Made by a program: the position numbers and the translations under genes. Shown in pieces: positions 27,014-33,565 of a DNA stretch of 64,000 nucleotides; the stretch's first letter is position 1; every line of letters begins with the position of its first letter. The notes under the pieces were generated by a model that worked only from the letters and a program-made list of their open reading frames with translations, was not told the origin of the DNA and made no database searches. This stretch comes from a virus, in IMG/VR virus record IMGVR_UViG_3300034072_002211, positions 62,001-126,000 of that record; one strand, given 5' to 3'.

Positions 27014-27528
27014 TACTTCTTCCTTTCGTTCTTAGCGCGCTTCTTCTTCGCCATGTCGAGAGTCAGCTTGCTAACACGATCTGTAAAACAGACACCATCC
27101 AGATGGTCCAGCTCATGCTGAAAGCACCTAGATGCCAGGCCGGTCAGTTCTTCCGTATGAACTACGCCATCCCGATCTTGGTAGCGGACGGTTACATTCT
27201 TGGGGCGCTTGACCTTGAGAAGTAATCCCGGAAAGCTAAGACATCCTTCCTCTACAGCGATGAGCTCTTCACCGCTTTCAATGACTTCCGGATTATAGTA
27301 GATCTTGGGTGTTCCACCAATATTCATGGCGAACACGCGGTAGAGAAAACCCATCTGATTGGCCGCGAAACCAACACCACCTTCCTCGGCCATCAGCCGA
27401 GTGAGTTCAGCTTCAATAACCGCTGAATCGGAGGGTGGATTCTGAAAGTCCCACGCGCAACTCGCGGCGTAGAGACTCTCGGCTCCATCGGTCTGTAGGG
27501 TGAACTTCACTGAGCAGTCGCCTCGCAT
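27013..27528 (-). CDS. def: peptide deformylase
   Basis: Removes the N-formyl group from new proteins. All three motifs are present: GVGFAANQMG (motif 1), EGCLSFPG (motif 2, metal Cys) and QHELDHLDG (motif 3, HExxH). Length 171 is normal. The N-terminus is uncertain: ATG 27528 gives a 116-base overlap with the upstream secreted-protein gene, and a GTG at 27510 preceded by GAGGCGA is also plausible. The C-terminal tail is very Lys-rich (AKKKRAKNERKK). Confidence 0.95.
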   Translation of the reverse strand: MRGDCSVKFTLQTDGAESLYAASCAWDFQNPPSDSAVIEAELTRLMAEEGGVGFAANQMGFLYRVFAMNIGGTPKIYYNPEVIESGEELIAVEEGCLSFPGLLLKVKRPKNVTVRYQDRDGVVHTEELTGLASRCFQHELDHLDGVCFTDRVSKLTLDMAKKKRAKNERKK

Positions 27529-27865
27529 ATTGTTCGATCTGGGCGCGAGCTTCTGCCGTTACATCACGACACATCTGGATTCTGTCTCTTGGGGAGAACT
27601 GTTCCCGTTGTGCCGTCTGAACATTCGTATGCACAAAATCACCAACCGACACAAGAGCAAAATTCACGTCCATGATGAGACTTGCGTCCACACGGCCGCC
27701 ACGGTCAGATGAGTTGCGCTCCAGGAGGCGACGGAAGTCTAGGGCCCAAGCTGAGTAAGCCTGAGAGATGCGATTACACTGGCGAATGCTGGGGTCGAGT
27801 CCACGCGGCGCTTGTGCGAACGCGGGAGTGCTTACCAAGAGCAAAGCAGCAATGGCTAGGCGCAT
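27413..27865 (-). CDS. secreted/periplasmic hypothetical protein
   Basis: A 150-residue protein with a clear cleavable signal: MRLAIAALLLVSTPAFA then QAPRG, predicted cut after AFA. The mature part is helical and charged with two cysteines (RQCNRI and QMCRDV) that could form one disulfide. The start at 27865 is supported by AGGAGG. The last 38 codons overlap the N-terminus of the deformylase gene in another frame, unusually long for this genome; the C-terminus may therefore be shorter-lived or the deformylase may start later. Function unknown. Confidence 0.65.
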   Translation of the reverse strand: MRLAIAALLLVSTPAFAQAPRGLDPSIRQCNRISQAYSAWALDFRRLLERNSSDRGGRVDASLIMDVNFALVSVGDFVHTNVQTAQREQFSPRDRIQMCRDVTAEARAQIEQYARRLLSEVHPTDRWSRESLRRELRVGLSESTLRFSGY

Positions 27866-27908
27866 CTGTCCTCCTTTCACTACCTAGATAGCAAAAGGAG
27901 GTGAGATG

Positions 27909-28751
27909 TCAAGCCCTCAGTTCACGAGCTTTTTCAATGAGCTCACGCTGTTCGTCGGTAAGCTTGCTGGGTTCAAAGACCACTTCGACCATCATGTCGC
28001 CGCGCTGGCCATTACCTAGTGGCATACCTTTACCTGATGCCCGGAGGCTCTGGCCTGGATGGATGCCGGCAGGAACGCGCATCTTGATCTTGCCACCCTC
28101 GATGGTGGGGATCTCTTTCTCAGTGCCCAGCATTGCGTCCAAGTAATCAATTGTCACGCTGGTAACGAGGTGATAGCCCATGCGTAGGAAGGTGTGGTGA
28201 GGAACCACGTTGATCTTCACATATAGGTCACCTGGGCTAACTCCCTGCATGGCGTCATCACCCTTGCCCTGGAAGCGCAACTTGATACCATCCTGAATAC
28301 CAGCTGGGATCTTGAACTGGATATTCTGTGCTTCTTTGCCAGGGAGGTTGTATTTGACGTCAGCATCCTTGCCCGAGAAGGCTTCCTCAAGCGTGATCGC
28401 ATAAGACAGCACAATGTCGCGGTTGCGAGCATCCTGGGGGTAGGGATTGCGGGAACGACGGATATCGCGGAGGATCTCATCCAGATCCATGAAGCCTTCG
28501 TCAGGACGATTGCTCCAGTGGAAAGTGTGACCGGGTCGGAAGCCACCAGTCCGCTGGGCGTCATATTGCGCCTTCTTCTGCGGATCCTTCAGGTGCTCAT
28601 AGGCCTCATTGATCTCTTTGAACTTGGCCTCTGCCTCAGGTGCCTTGTTGGTGTCAGGATGGAACTCTTTCGCAAGCTTGCGATAAGCACTCTTGATCGT
28701 GGCATCATCTGCCGTGGTGGGGACGCCGAGGACCTGATAGAAATCTTTCAT
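27909..28751 (-). CDS. dnaJ: DnaJ/CbpA-type J-domain co-chaperone
   Basis: A 280-residue Hsp40. The J domain is residues 1-65 (FYQVLGV, then HPDTNK with the HPD motif that stimulates DnaK). A Gly/Phe-poor linker follows, then two beta-rich C-terminal domains (IPAGIQDGIKLRFQGKG, IKMRVPAGIHPGQSLRASGKGMP). There are no zinc-finger cysteines, so it is type B, CbpA-like. It would work with host DnaK. A candidate TTGACA/TACAAA promoter ends only about 7 bases before the ATG. Divergent from the MazG gene. Confidence 0.93.
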   Translation of the reverse strand: MKDFYQVLGVPTTADDATIKSAYRKLAKEFHPDTNKAPEAEAKFKEINEAYEHLKDPQKKAQYDAQRTGGFRPGHTFHWSNRPDEGFMDLDEILRDIRRSRNPYPQDARNRDIVLSYAITLEEAFSGKDADVKYNLPGKEAQNIQFKIPAGIQDGIKLRFQGKGDDAMQGVSPGDLYVKINVVPHHTFLRMGYHLVTSVTIDYLDAMLGTEKEIPTIEGGKIKMRVPAGIHPGQSLRASGKGMPLGNGQRGDMMVEVVFEPSKLTDEQRELIEKARELRA

Positions 28752-28788
28752 ACTTTCTTTGTAAGCCTCACCTGGTGTTATGTCAAAA

Positions 28789-28817
28789 TTGACGCTGAAC
28801 TCTTCTGATAATTATCC
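28789..28817 (+). promoter_or_regulatory. sigma70-type promoter for the MazG operon
   Basis: TTGACG, a 17-base spacer, then TTATCC, with the MazG ATG about 20 bases further. The intergenic stretch also holds TTGACA and TACAAA on the other strand for dnaJ. The -10 is a poor match, so this is tentative. Confidence 0.4.
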
Positions 28818-28837
28818 ATGTAGTTAAAGGAGACAGC

Positions 28838-29176
28838 ATGACAGACATCATCGAAAAGGTTCACGGAGCCAACCGTGACCGCCGAATGGAAATCTTCGCG
28901 CGCAGGATGCTCAAGCTGGGTGAAGAGTATGGTGAAGCCAGTCAGGCCTATCTGAGCGTCTCCAGTGAGAAGAACGGCAAGAACAAGAGTTGGAGCGATG
29001 TCCGTGAGGAACTCATTGACGTCTTGGTCGTGACTCTCGATCTCTTGTGCCATGAACTACCCGATGGCAGTGGTGCTGATCTCGAGAGCGTCAAGGAAGC
29101 AATCAACAAGGAACTCGACCGCAAGCTAGCCAAGTGGGCTAAGAAGCAGGTCGGTGGAACCGATCAGAGCGTATAA
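28838..29176 (+). CDS. MazG-like nucleotide pyrophosphohydrolase
   Basis: A 112-residue all-alpha NTP pyrophosphatase. It has the metal-binding pattern KLGEEYGEASQAY (ExxE) on one helix and REELIDVLVVTLDLL (ExxxD) on another. Such phage enzymes hydrolyse (d)NTPs or lower alarmone levels. AAAGGAG precedes ATG. A second MazG-like gene lies at 56522-56929. The next gene starts in its stop (TAATG). Confidence 0.85.
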   Translation: MTDIIEKVHGANRDRRMEIFARRMLKLGEEYGEASQAYLSVSSEKNGKNKSWSDVREELIDVLVVTLDLLCHELPDGSGADLESVKEAINKELDRKLAKWAKKQVGGTDQSV

Positions 29177-29340
29177 TGGACGTTTCAGCATATCGCAGCG
29201 GTTGGTGGGATGGTGATGAAGGCTATGGCATCGCGGGTGGCTCAGAAGCTATCATGCGACGTCAGCGCGGCAATGCCTATACCGACTCCTACATGGTAGG
29301 GTATAGGGATGGTAAGAATCGTCGCCCACAACGCTATTGA
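29176..29340 (+). CDS. 54-residue hypothetical protein
   Basis: Read by eye. Coupled to the MazG gene by TAATG at 29176. The protein is rich in Gly, Tyr and Arg (WWDGDEGYG, MVGYRDGKNRRPQRY). No membrane segment. It may be a small nucleic-acid or protein-binding peptide; I do not recognise it. Confidence 0.6.
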   Translation: MDVSAYRSGWWDGDEGYGIAGGSEAIMRRQRGNAYTDSYMVGYRDGKNRRPQRY

Positions 29341-29343
29341 ATA

Positions 29344-30186
29344 ATGACTTTGTATTCCATGTGGTGCTTAACCGGCCGCATGGAATACACCTACCTCACA
29401 CCTCCCGAGAAGGCAAACGATGGCTGGATGGGTCATCGTATCAAACTCTTCTTGAAACAAGATCGCTTTGCTGAGTTTACGACCTTTCTCGAAACCTACT
29501 GCGGTGAGAAAGGCAAAGATTGGCGACTAGAATCTCGATCCAAGAAATCCTTTTGGATATGGGGTGATGAACCGGCCAAGATCCGTTTCAAGCACAAGAA
29601 GCACGCTGCCCTGCTGAAGCTTCAGTGGGTTGAGGATACTGATCCCATGGAAGACACATGGAATCAGCTGAAGAAGATGACGCTCAACTATCCCACGCTT
29701 GGGTCAATCCGACCAACTGGTAAGAGCATGGCCAGCCAGGCGATCGGCCGTGGTATCCGCAACACCCACGTGACCACAGTGGCTCCTCCCACAAATCCAA
29801 ACCCGCTTCCCTGGTATGGGTCGATCGGCGATCCCTTCTGGACCCTCTACCAAAGCAAAGCCCTCTCCCGTAAGTCATACAGCAAGATGATGGGTTTGGA
29901 CTATGACTCCATCTACCTCGACACCGAGGCCAGCATCAGTCCTTACTGGCTCAAGGAGAACCTTGAGGACAAGGGCCATACTGTCATGACCACTCAGGTT
30001 CTCAAGGAACGTCTCAATGGAACTGGATCAAAGTCAACCACCGTATGCTGGTCGCCAGAAACACTACGTCTACGGGATGAAGTTCTACCTGACTCCGAGC
30101 AGGCAAGCGGACTTAGAGAAGGTGCTGGAAACATTCCAGATCACCAAATACCGGCTGACGGTGGAGAGTCAGCTTCGGGGGACTGA
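29344..30186 (+). CDS. FKLxWG-family protein with long C-terminal extension
   Basis: A 280-residue protein. Residues about 30-105 form the family module: a helix with FAEFTTFLETY, strands around WRLESR and IRFKH, then HAALLKLQW. Unlike the others it continues for 175 residues, through a Pro/Thr-rich linker and a region with LDYDSIYLDTEASISPYWLKENL. The last 57 codons overlap the next gene in another frame by 170 bases, too long to be ordinary. Either the true end is earlier by frameshift or the overlap is real. A programmed or assembly frameshift near 30017 should be tested. Confidence 0.6.
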   Translation: MTLYSMWCLTGRMEYTYLTPPEKANDGWMGHRIKLFLKQDRFAEFTTFLETYCGEKGKDWRLESRSKKSFWIWGDEPAKIRFKHKKHAALLKLQWVEDTDPMEDTWNQLKKMTLNYPTLGSIRPTGKSMASQAIGRGIRNTHVTTVAPPTNPNPLPWYGSIGDPFWTLYQSKALSRKSYSKMMGLDYDSIYLDTEASISPYWLKENLEDKGHTVMTTQVLKERLNGTGSKSTTVCWSPETLRLRDEVLPDSEQASGLREGAGNIPDHQIPADGGESASGD

Positions 30187-30496
30187 TTTGCCTGAAAAGG
30201 CATTCATCAGCTTTCGTATCAAGAAGCAGGCAATGTTGTTCAAGATCGTGTGGATCCCGTGTGATCCACCGTCTCCTAGCGTCGTTCTGCCAATTATTCG
30301 ACGAGTCATGCCCAGCATCATCGCGCAGGATATCATCGGAGTTTCGCCCATGACCGGCCCAGTCAGCGACATCTTCACGCTGCGGGTCAAATACGCAGAT
30401 TCGCAGGACCAGGCTTCAACACCTGTATCTCCGTACGAAGTCCGCTCTGGCGATGAACCTGGTGAAGAGCCGGACGCGGACCGCACCTCTGAGTGA
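30017..30496 (+). CDS. FKLxWG-family protein
   Basis: A 159-residue protein. Residues about 20-85 are the family module: MKFYLTPSRQADLEKVLETF, strands TKYRLTVES and AFISFRIKK, then QAMLFKIVW. A 70-residue tail rich in Pro, Val and Ser follows. It overlaps the preceding family gene by 170 bases; an in-frame later ATG (MKFYL) would remove half of the overlap. Two adjacent family modules at this locus suggest tandem duplication. Confidence 0.65.
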   Translation: MELDQSQPPYAGRQKHYVYGMKFYLTPSRQADLEKVLETFQITKYRLTVESQLRGTDLPEKAFISFRIKKQAMLFKIVWIPCDPPSPSVVLPIIRRVMPSIIAQDIIGVSPMTGPVSDIFTLRVKYADSQDQASTPVSPYEVRSGDEPGEEPDADRTSE

Positions 30497-30524
30497 TTCT
30501 AAATTGCGATATGATGGTATTCAT

Positions 30525-30639
30525 GTTATCTGGGTTCTACCCGCTGGCGGGTAGCATCTAGCTAACACGCATAGCGTCATGTCTCAACTTAGGATCGCTC
30601 GGAGTGGCGATTATATGTACGGGAAATCACACAGATAAC
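30525..30639 (+). ncRNA. candidate structured RNA with a closed multi-hairpin junction
   Basis: Non-coding stretch between the FKLxWG gene and the fibre cassette. GTTATCTG (30525-30532) pairs with CAGATAAC (30632-30639), closing a loop that holds three hairpins: CTACCCG/CGGGTAG (30537-30554, four-base loop), ACGC/GCGT (30567-30577) and ATCGC/GCGAT (30594-30611). The order closing helix plus three hairpins is tRNA-like in plan but has no tRNA signature. It is transcribed only if upstream transcription reads through, because the late-type promoter is downstream at 30654. No coding potential seen. Confidence 0.4.
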
Positions 30640-30653
30640 CCAAAGAGACTCGT

Positions 30654-30662
30654 GGTAAATAT
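30654..30662 (+). promoter_or_regulatory. late-type promoter
   Basis: GGTAAATAT, one of the nTAAATA elements of this genome, 33 bases before the ATG at 30695, which has AAGGAA upstream. Confidence 0.5.
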
Positions 30663-30694
30663 GGTGTAATCCTTCTCTTGAATAAGGAAATCCC

Positions 30695-31264
30695 ATGACC
30701 ACTCAGCTTCAGCTACGTCGTGGCACTACCGCCGAGCATGCAACCTTTACGGGCGCTCAGGGCGAAGTCACGCAGAATACTACCACCAAGCGCCTTCACT
30801 CCCATGACGGATCGACTGCAGGTGGTCTTCCACTAGCTCTCTTGAGCGATCTACCAACCGGTGTCCCATCGGGTGGTTCACAGGGTCAGGTTTTGACCAA
30901 GAACTCTGCGACCAATGGAGATTTGGTTTGGGTCACTCCGACTCCTACTAACGTGACGACCATCCAGAATAGGACGGTTACCTCTGCCTATACTCTGCAG
31001 CTTGGTGACGCATATCTTCGTATGAGCTATAACAGTGGGACAGTTGTTATCAACATTCCAACTCATGCGGCTGTCCCATTTCCAATTGGCACTCAGATCA
31101 CAGCTATTTGGGTCGATTGTAATGCAATGAGCATCAGCTTTAGCAGCGGTGTGACTTATACCACTCCTGACTCGCTTAATCTGCGTAAGCCCGGTAGTTC
31201 TGTGACGATGACTAAAGTAGCTCAGAATCACTGGGATATTGCCGGTGATATGAGGGTAAGCTAA
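30695..31264 (+). CDS. tail-fibre protein, paralogue of 9532-9960
   Basis: A 189-residue protein. The start MTTQLQLRRGTTAEHATFTGAQGEV is a classic phage fibre module (RRGT..EH..FTGA.GE). A GGSQGQVLTKNSATNGDLVW unit follows, like those of the 494-residue fibre protein. Residues about 90-189 match the C-terminal domain at 9532-9960 (YTLQLGDAYLRM, FPIGTQI, MTKVAQNHWDIAGDM). The next gene starts in its stop (TAATG). It forms the first half of a two-gene adhesin cassette. Confidence 0.75.
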   Translation: MTTQLQLRRGTTAEHATFTGAQGEVTQNTTTKRLHSHDGSTAGGLPLALLSDLPTGVPSGGSQGQVLTKNSATNGDLVWVTPTPTNVTTIQNRTVTSAYTLQLGDAYLRMSYNSGTVVINIPTHAAVPFPIGTQITAIWVDCNAMSISFSSGVTYTTPDSLNLRKPGSSVTMTKVAQNHWDIAGDMRVS

Positions 31265-32112
31265 TGGCTGTTCGTCCGGGCGTAATTGGTGCTTCTAACA
31301 TTCTTCAGAAGCGCATCTCACTACCAGAATCTGCATTTACCCCTGCTAATGAGAATTCTGCGTATATTTTCAACACTAACGCCACTACAACCATTGGTAG
31401 TGGTGCTACGGCGGTTACTGTCACCAAAAGGACAGCTAATAACGATCCGGCTGGACAACCAAACCCTCAGAATCCTTGGGTTCCTCCTACATATGATTCG
31501 GTAACCCAGTCTATGACCTTTTCAGGAACCCAAAGTCTAGCCTATCTGGATACTGATACTCTTCATGTTTATCCGCCGTATTCATGTCAAGTTGATTTTA
31601 GGCCATCTGTTGTTAACAAGACTACAATGTATATTGTGAACAACGGACAAGGCGGTGGTATTGGCTGGGAAGAATTTGTCATTTATCTAAACAATGACAA
31701 TGCCATGATCTCGACCTGTGCTGCTAATAACGGCGAAGGCGGAAATGCTGCAAGTGGACCTCCATACACCGCTTATTATAACCTGGGAAAGGTTATGATC
31801 AATACTTGGAATCGGGTTGGTGTTATGTGGTATAATGTCGGTGGAACTCTTAATGAATCTACCGGCATTTATACAGGTGGGACCAATTATATGCGTGGCT
31901 ATTTGAATGACATTGAGATATTTACTCGTCCTTTGAATGGTCAAGCATGGACAGGCGCAGGTGGCACAAAGACGGCAGAATCTGGACGTCTACCCTGGAA
32001 TTCTCCAAATGGTATCTGTATTGGTAACGATAGCGCGAACTTTGGAACTACATTCTTTCAAGGATCTATCAGGAATTTCTTTATCGGTAGAACTCTATTT
32101 TGGCCTATCTAA
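31264..32112 (+). CDS. LamG-like adhesin, paralogue of 59384-59992
   Basis: A 282-residue protein of LamG/concanavalin type. It has strands around MTFSGTQSLAYLD, a middle Asn/Gly-rich glycan-binding-like loop region, WNRVGVMWYNVGG and a C-terminus FFQGSIRNFFIGRTLFWPI. This end matches QFRGRIRNFLLGKSAFWTV in the minus-strand protein at 59384-59992, and both share MNFTGTQN/MTFSGTQS. Probable receptor-binding tip, expressed late from the 30654 element. It differs from the other adhesins in being on the plus strand. Confidence 0.75.
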   Translation: MAVRPGVIGASNILQKRISLPESAFTPANENSAYIFNTNATTTIGSGATAVTVTKRTANNDPAGQPNPQNPWVPPTYDSVTQSMTFSGTQSLAYLDTDTLHVYPPYSCQVDFRPSVVNKTTMYIVNNGQGGGIGWEEFVIYLNNDNAMISTCAANNGEGGNAASGPPYTAYYNLGKVMINTWNRVGVMWYNVGGTLNESTGIYTGGTNYMRGYLNDIEIFTRPLNGQAWTGAGGTKTAESGRLPWNSPNGICIGNDSANFGTTFFQGSIRNFFIGRTLFWPI

Positions 32113-32177
32113 CATACTGACAACCTGATGTGTCCTGCCGTAGTCTGAGTAAGAAAACTAGACAGACAGGACACATT

Positions 32178-32642
32178 ATGCCGCACATCTTTTGCGATTT
32201 CGATGGTGTGCTCGTAGACTTCGAACGAGGGTTCGAAATGTTCTATGGCAAGAGGCACGACGAAGTGCCAGAGTTCGTGATGTGGAAGATCATCAAGAAC
32301 AACATGAGCCACTGGGAGCAACTCCCAGCTATGCCCGGCGCTCTACAGCTTTGGGCTTACATCGCTCCCCACAGCCCGACCATCCTCACGGGTTGCCCAA
32401 CCTCCGGTAAGCAGCAAGCCATCGACGGTAAGACGATCTGGAAGAACCGTGAGCTGGGTCTTCACGTTCCCATCATCGCTGACCTCAGCCGTCACAAGCC
32501 AAAGTATATGAAGGCTCCGGGCGACATTCTGATTGACGACATGGAAAAGAACATTACACGCTGGGTTGAAGCTGGCGGTGTGGGTGTTCTTCACACGGAT
32601 GCCGCAAGCACCATTGAGAAGCTGAAGGCGCTAGGGATCTGA
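32178..32642 (+). CDS. HAD-superfamily phosphatase (5'-nucleotidase-like)
   Basis: A 154-residue protein. Motif I is IFCDFDGVLVDF (nucleophile Asp plus second Asp), motif II is around TILTGCPTS and motif IV is ILIDDME. The size and DFDGVLVDF pattern resemble phage 5'(3')-deoxyribonucleotidases. Start ATG 32178 with CAGGACAC. Another HAD enzyme is at 45288. A substrate cannot be inferred. Confidence 0.8.
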   Translation: MPHIFCDFDGVLVDFERGFEMFYGKRHDEVPEFVMWKIIKNNMSHWEQLPAMPGALQLWAYIAPHSPTILTGCPTSGKQQAIDGKTIWKNRELGLHVPIIADLSRHKPKYMKAPGDILIDDMEKNITRWVEAGGVGVLHTDAASTIEKLKALGI

Positions 32643-32643
32643 T

Positions 32644-33171
32644 ATGGAACCGCTTGACTGGTTGGTAGTGGCTACGTTCCTTTTCGTTGGCTATTGCGCC
32701 TCTGGTCTCGCGGGCAAGCATCTCCACTGGCTTGTGAATCGTCGCCGCGTCGTTCATGGAGACATGGTCGGCGGCGACGTCGTTGGAAGGTATCACAACG
32801 TGGGCACAATCAACATCTCGGGCCGGTCGTTCTCCGGCAATAACATCACGATTATCAACGATCGCATCTATGTCGACGGCAAGGACATCACGGATGATGC
32901 TGGCGAAGGCGCCAAGGGTATCGTGAAGATTGAGATCACTGGCGACGTCAAGCTGGTCAACTGCGACCGCAGCGTCTCGATCAAGGGCAATGTCAACGGC
33001 GATGTGAAGTCGGGCGGTTCTCTGAACTGCGACAACATCACCGGCAACGCGGAATCCAACGGTTCCATGAACGCCGGCAACATCGGCGGCAATGCCCGTT
33101 CGGGTGGAAGCATGAACTGCGGCAAAGTCAGCGGATCCGTTACGGCAGGAGGAAGTGTTCGACATGGCTGA
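32644..33171 (+). CDS. membrane-anchored bactofilin/DUF-type beta-helix protein
   Basis: A 175-residue protein. Residues about 8-25 are a membrane helix. The remainder is a short-period beta-solenoid: Gly-Asn rungs (GDMVGGDVVGRYHNV), then units close to NGDVKSGGSLNCDNITG, SNGSMNAGNIGG and RSGGSMNCGKVSG. The rung spacing, about 15-17 residues, and NG/GG turns resemble bactofilins, which polymerise under the membrane. Here it is only a pattern match. The next gene overlaps by 8 bases. Confidence 0.6.
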   Translation: MEPLDWLVVATFLFVGYCASGLAGKHLHWLVNRRRVVHGDMVGGDVVGRYHNVGTINISGRSFSGNNITIINDRIYVDGKDITDDAGEGAKGIVKIEITGDVKLVNCDRSVSIKGNVNGDVKSGGSLNCDNITGNAESNGSMNAGNIGGNARSGGSMNCGKVSGSVTAGGSVRHG

Positions 33172-33400
33172 AAAGAAACCCTACGCATACCGCTTGGAGC
33201 GCATCGTTCCCAAGGACGGGTTCTTCATGGCAACGGCTGCGCTGATGACCTGCGCCGTTACTGGCAAGGTGCTGAGCACGTCTGGTGGTGGTGGTGAATA
33301 CATCAGCCCTGAGGTCCGACAGGTGATCCTCAAGGACCAGGAAGTCCAGGAACTCATCAAGCGCAAGATCGCAGAACTCGACGCGCATCCTATTGCTTGA
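33164..33400 (+). CDS. small protein with one hydrophobic segment
   Basis: A 78-residue protein starting at ATG 33164 (GGAGG about 12 bases upstream). Residues about 15-38 (GFFMATAALMTCAVTGKVL) form a weak membrane segment, followed by a Gly-rich hinge and a C-terminal helix. The TTGACA of a promoter for the downstream leader overlaps the stop codon. It may partner the beta-helix protein encoded just upstream. Confidence 0.6.
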   Translation: MAEKKPYAYRLERIVPKDGFFMATAALMTCAVTGKVLSTSGGGGEYISPEVRQVILKDQEVQELIKRKIAELDAHPIA

Positions 33401-33424
33401 CAAACAGGATCAGCCTGCTATAGG
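33397..33424 (+). promoter_or_regulatory. sigma70-type promoter for the 33431 leader
   Basis: TTGACA (33397-33402), a 16-base spacer and TATAGG (33419-33424), followed by the structured leader. It overlaps the end of the upstream gene. The GCTATAGGGTGA part resembles GCTATGGTGA upstream of other genes. Confidence 0.6.
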
Positions 33425-33430
33425 GTGATC

Positions 33431-33563
33431 TCGAGACAAAAAAAAGGAATTCGTCATGATTATATGGTGTCTAGATCGGAGCTCTGCAGGGCGCTAATCC
33501 ACGACACCATAGTTTTGGCGTAATGGACCACCCTGCGAGGTATTAACCTTTCAGGGTGGTTTT
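33431..33563 (+). promoter_or_regulatory. riboswitch-like leader RNA before the nucleotidyltransferase-like gene
   Basis: The leader has an A-tract, then hairpin 1 with stem ATGGTGTC (33464-33471) and GACACCAT (33503-33510). Hairpin 2 pairs ACCACCCTG (33527-33535) with CAGGGTGGT (33552-33560) and is followed by TTT, so it can act as a terminator. Its 3' arm also contains AGGGTGG, the only ribosome-binding-site-like sequence before ATG 33566. The loop of hairpin 1 holds GCAGGG (33486-33491), which can pair with CCCTGC (33531-33536), opening hairpin 2. The two structures are mutually exclusive. No known riboswitch family matches by eye. Confidence 0.5.
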
Positions 33564-33565
33564 CC

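Noticed and set aside
24653-27121. 822-codon open frame on the plus strand opposite clpA
   Set aside because: It mirrors the ClpA frame and has no ribosome binding site or known domain; codon bias of clpA keeps the opposite frame open.
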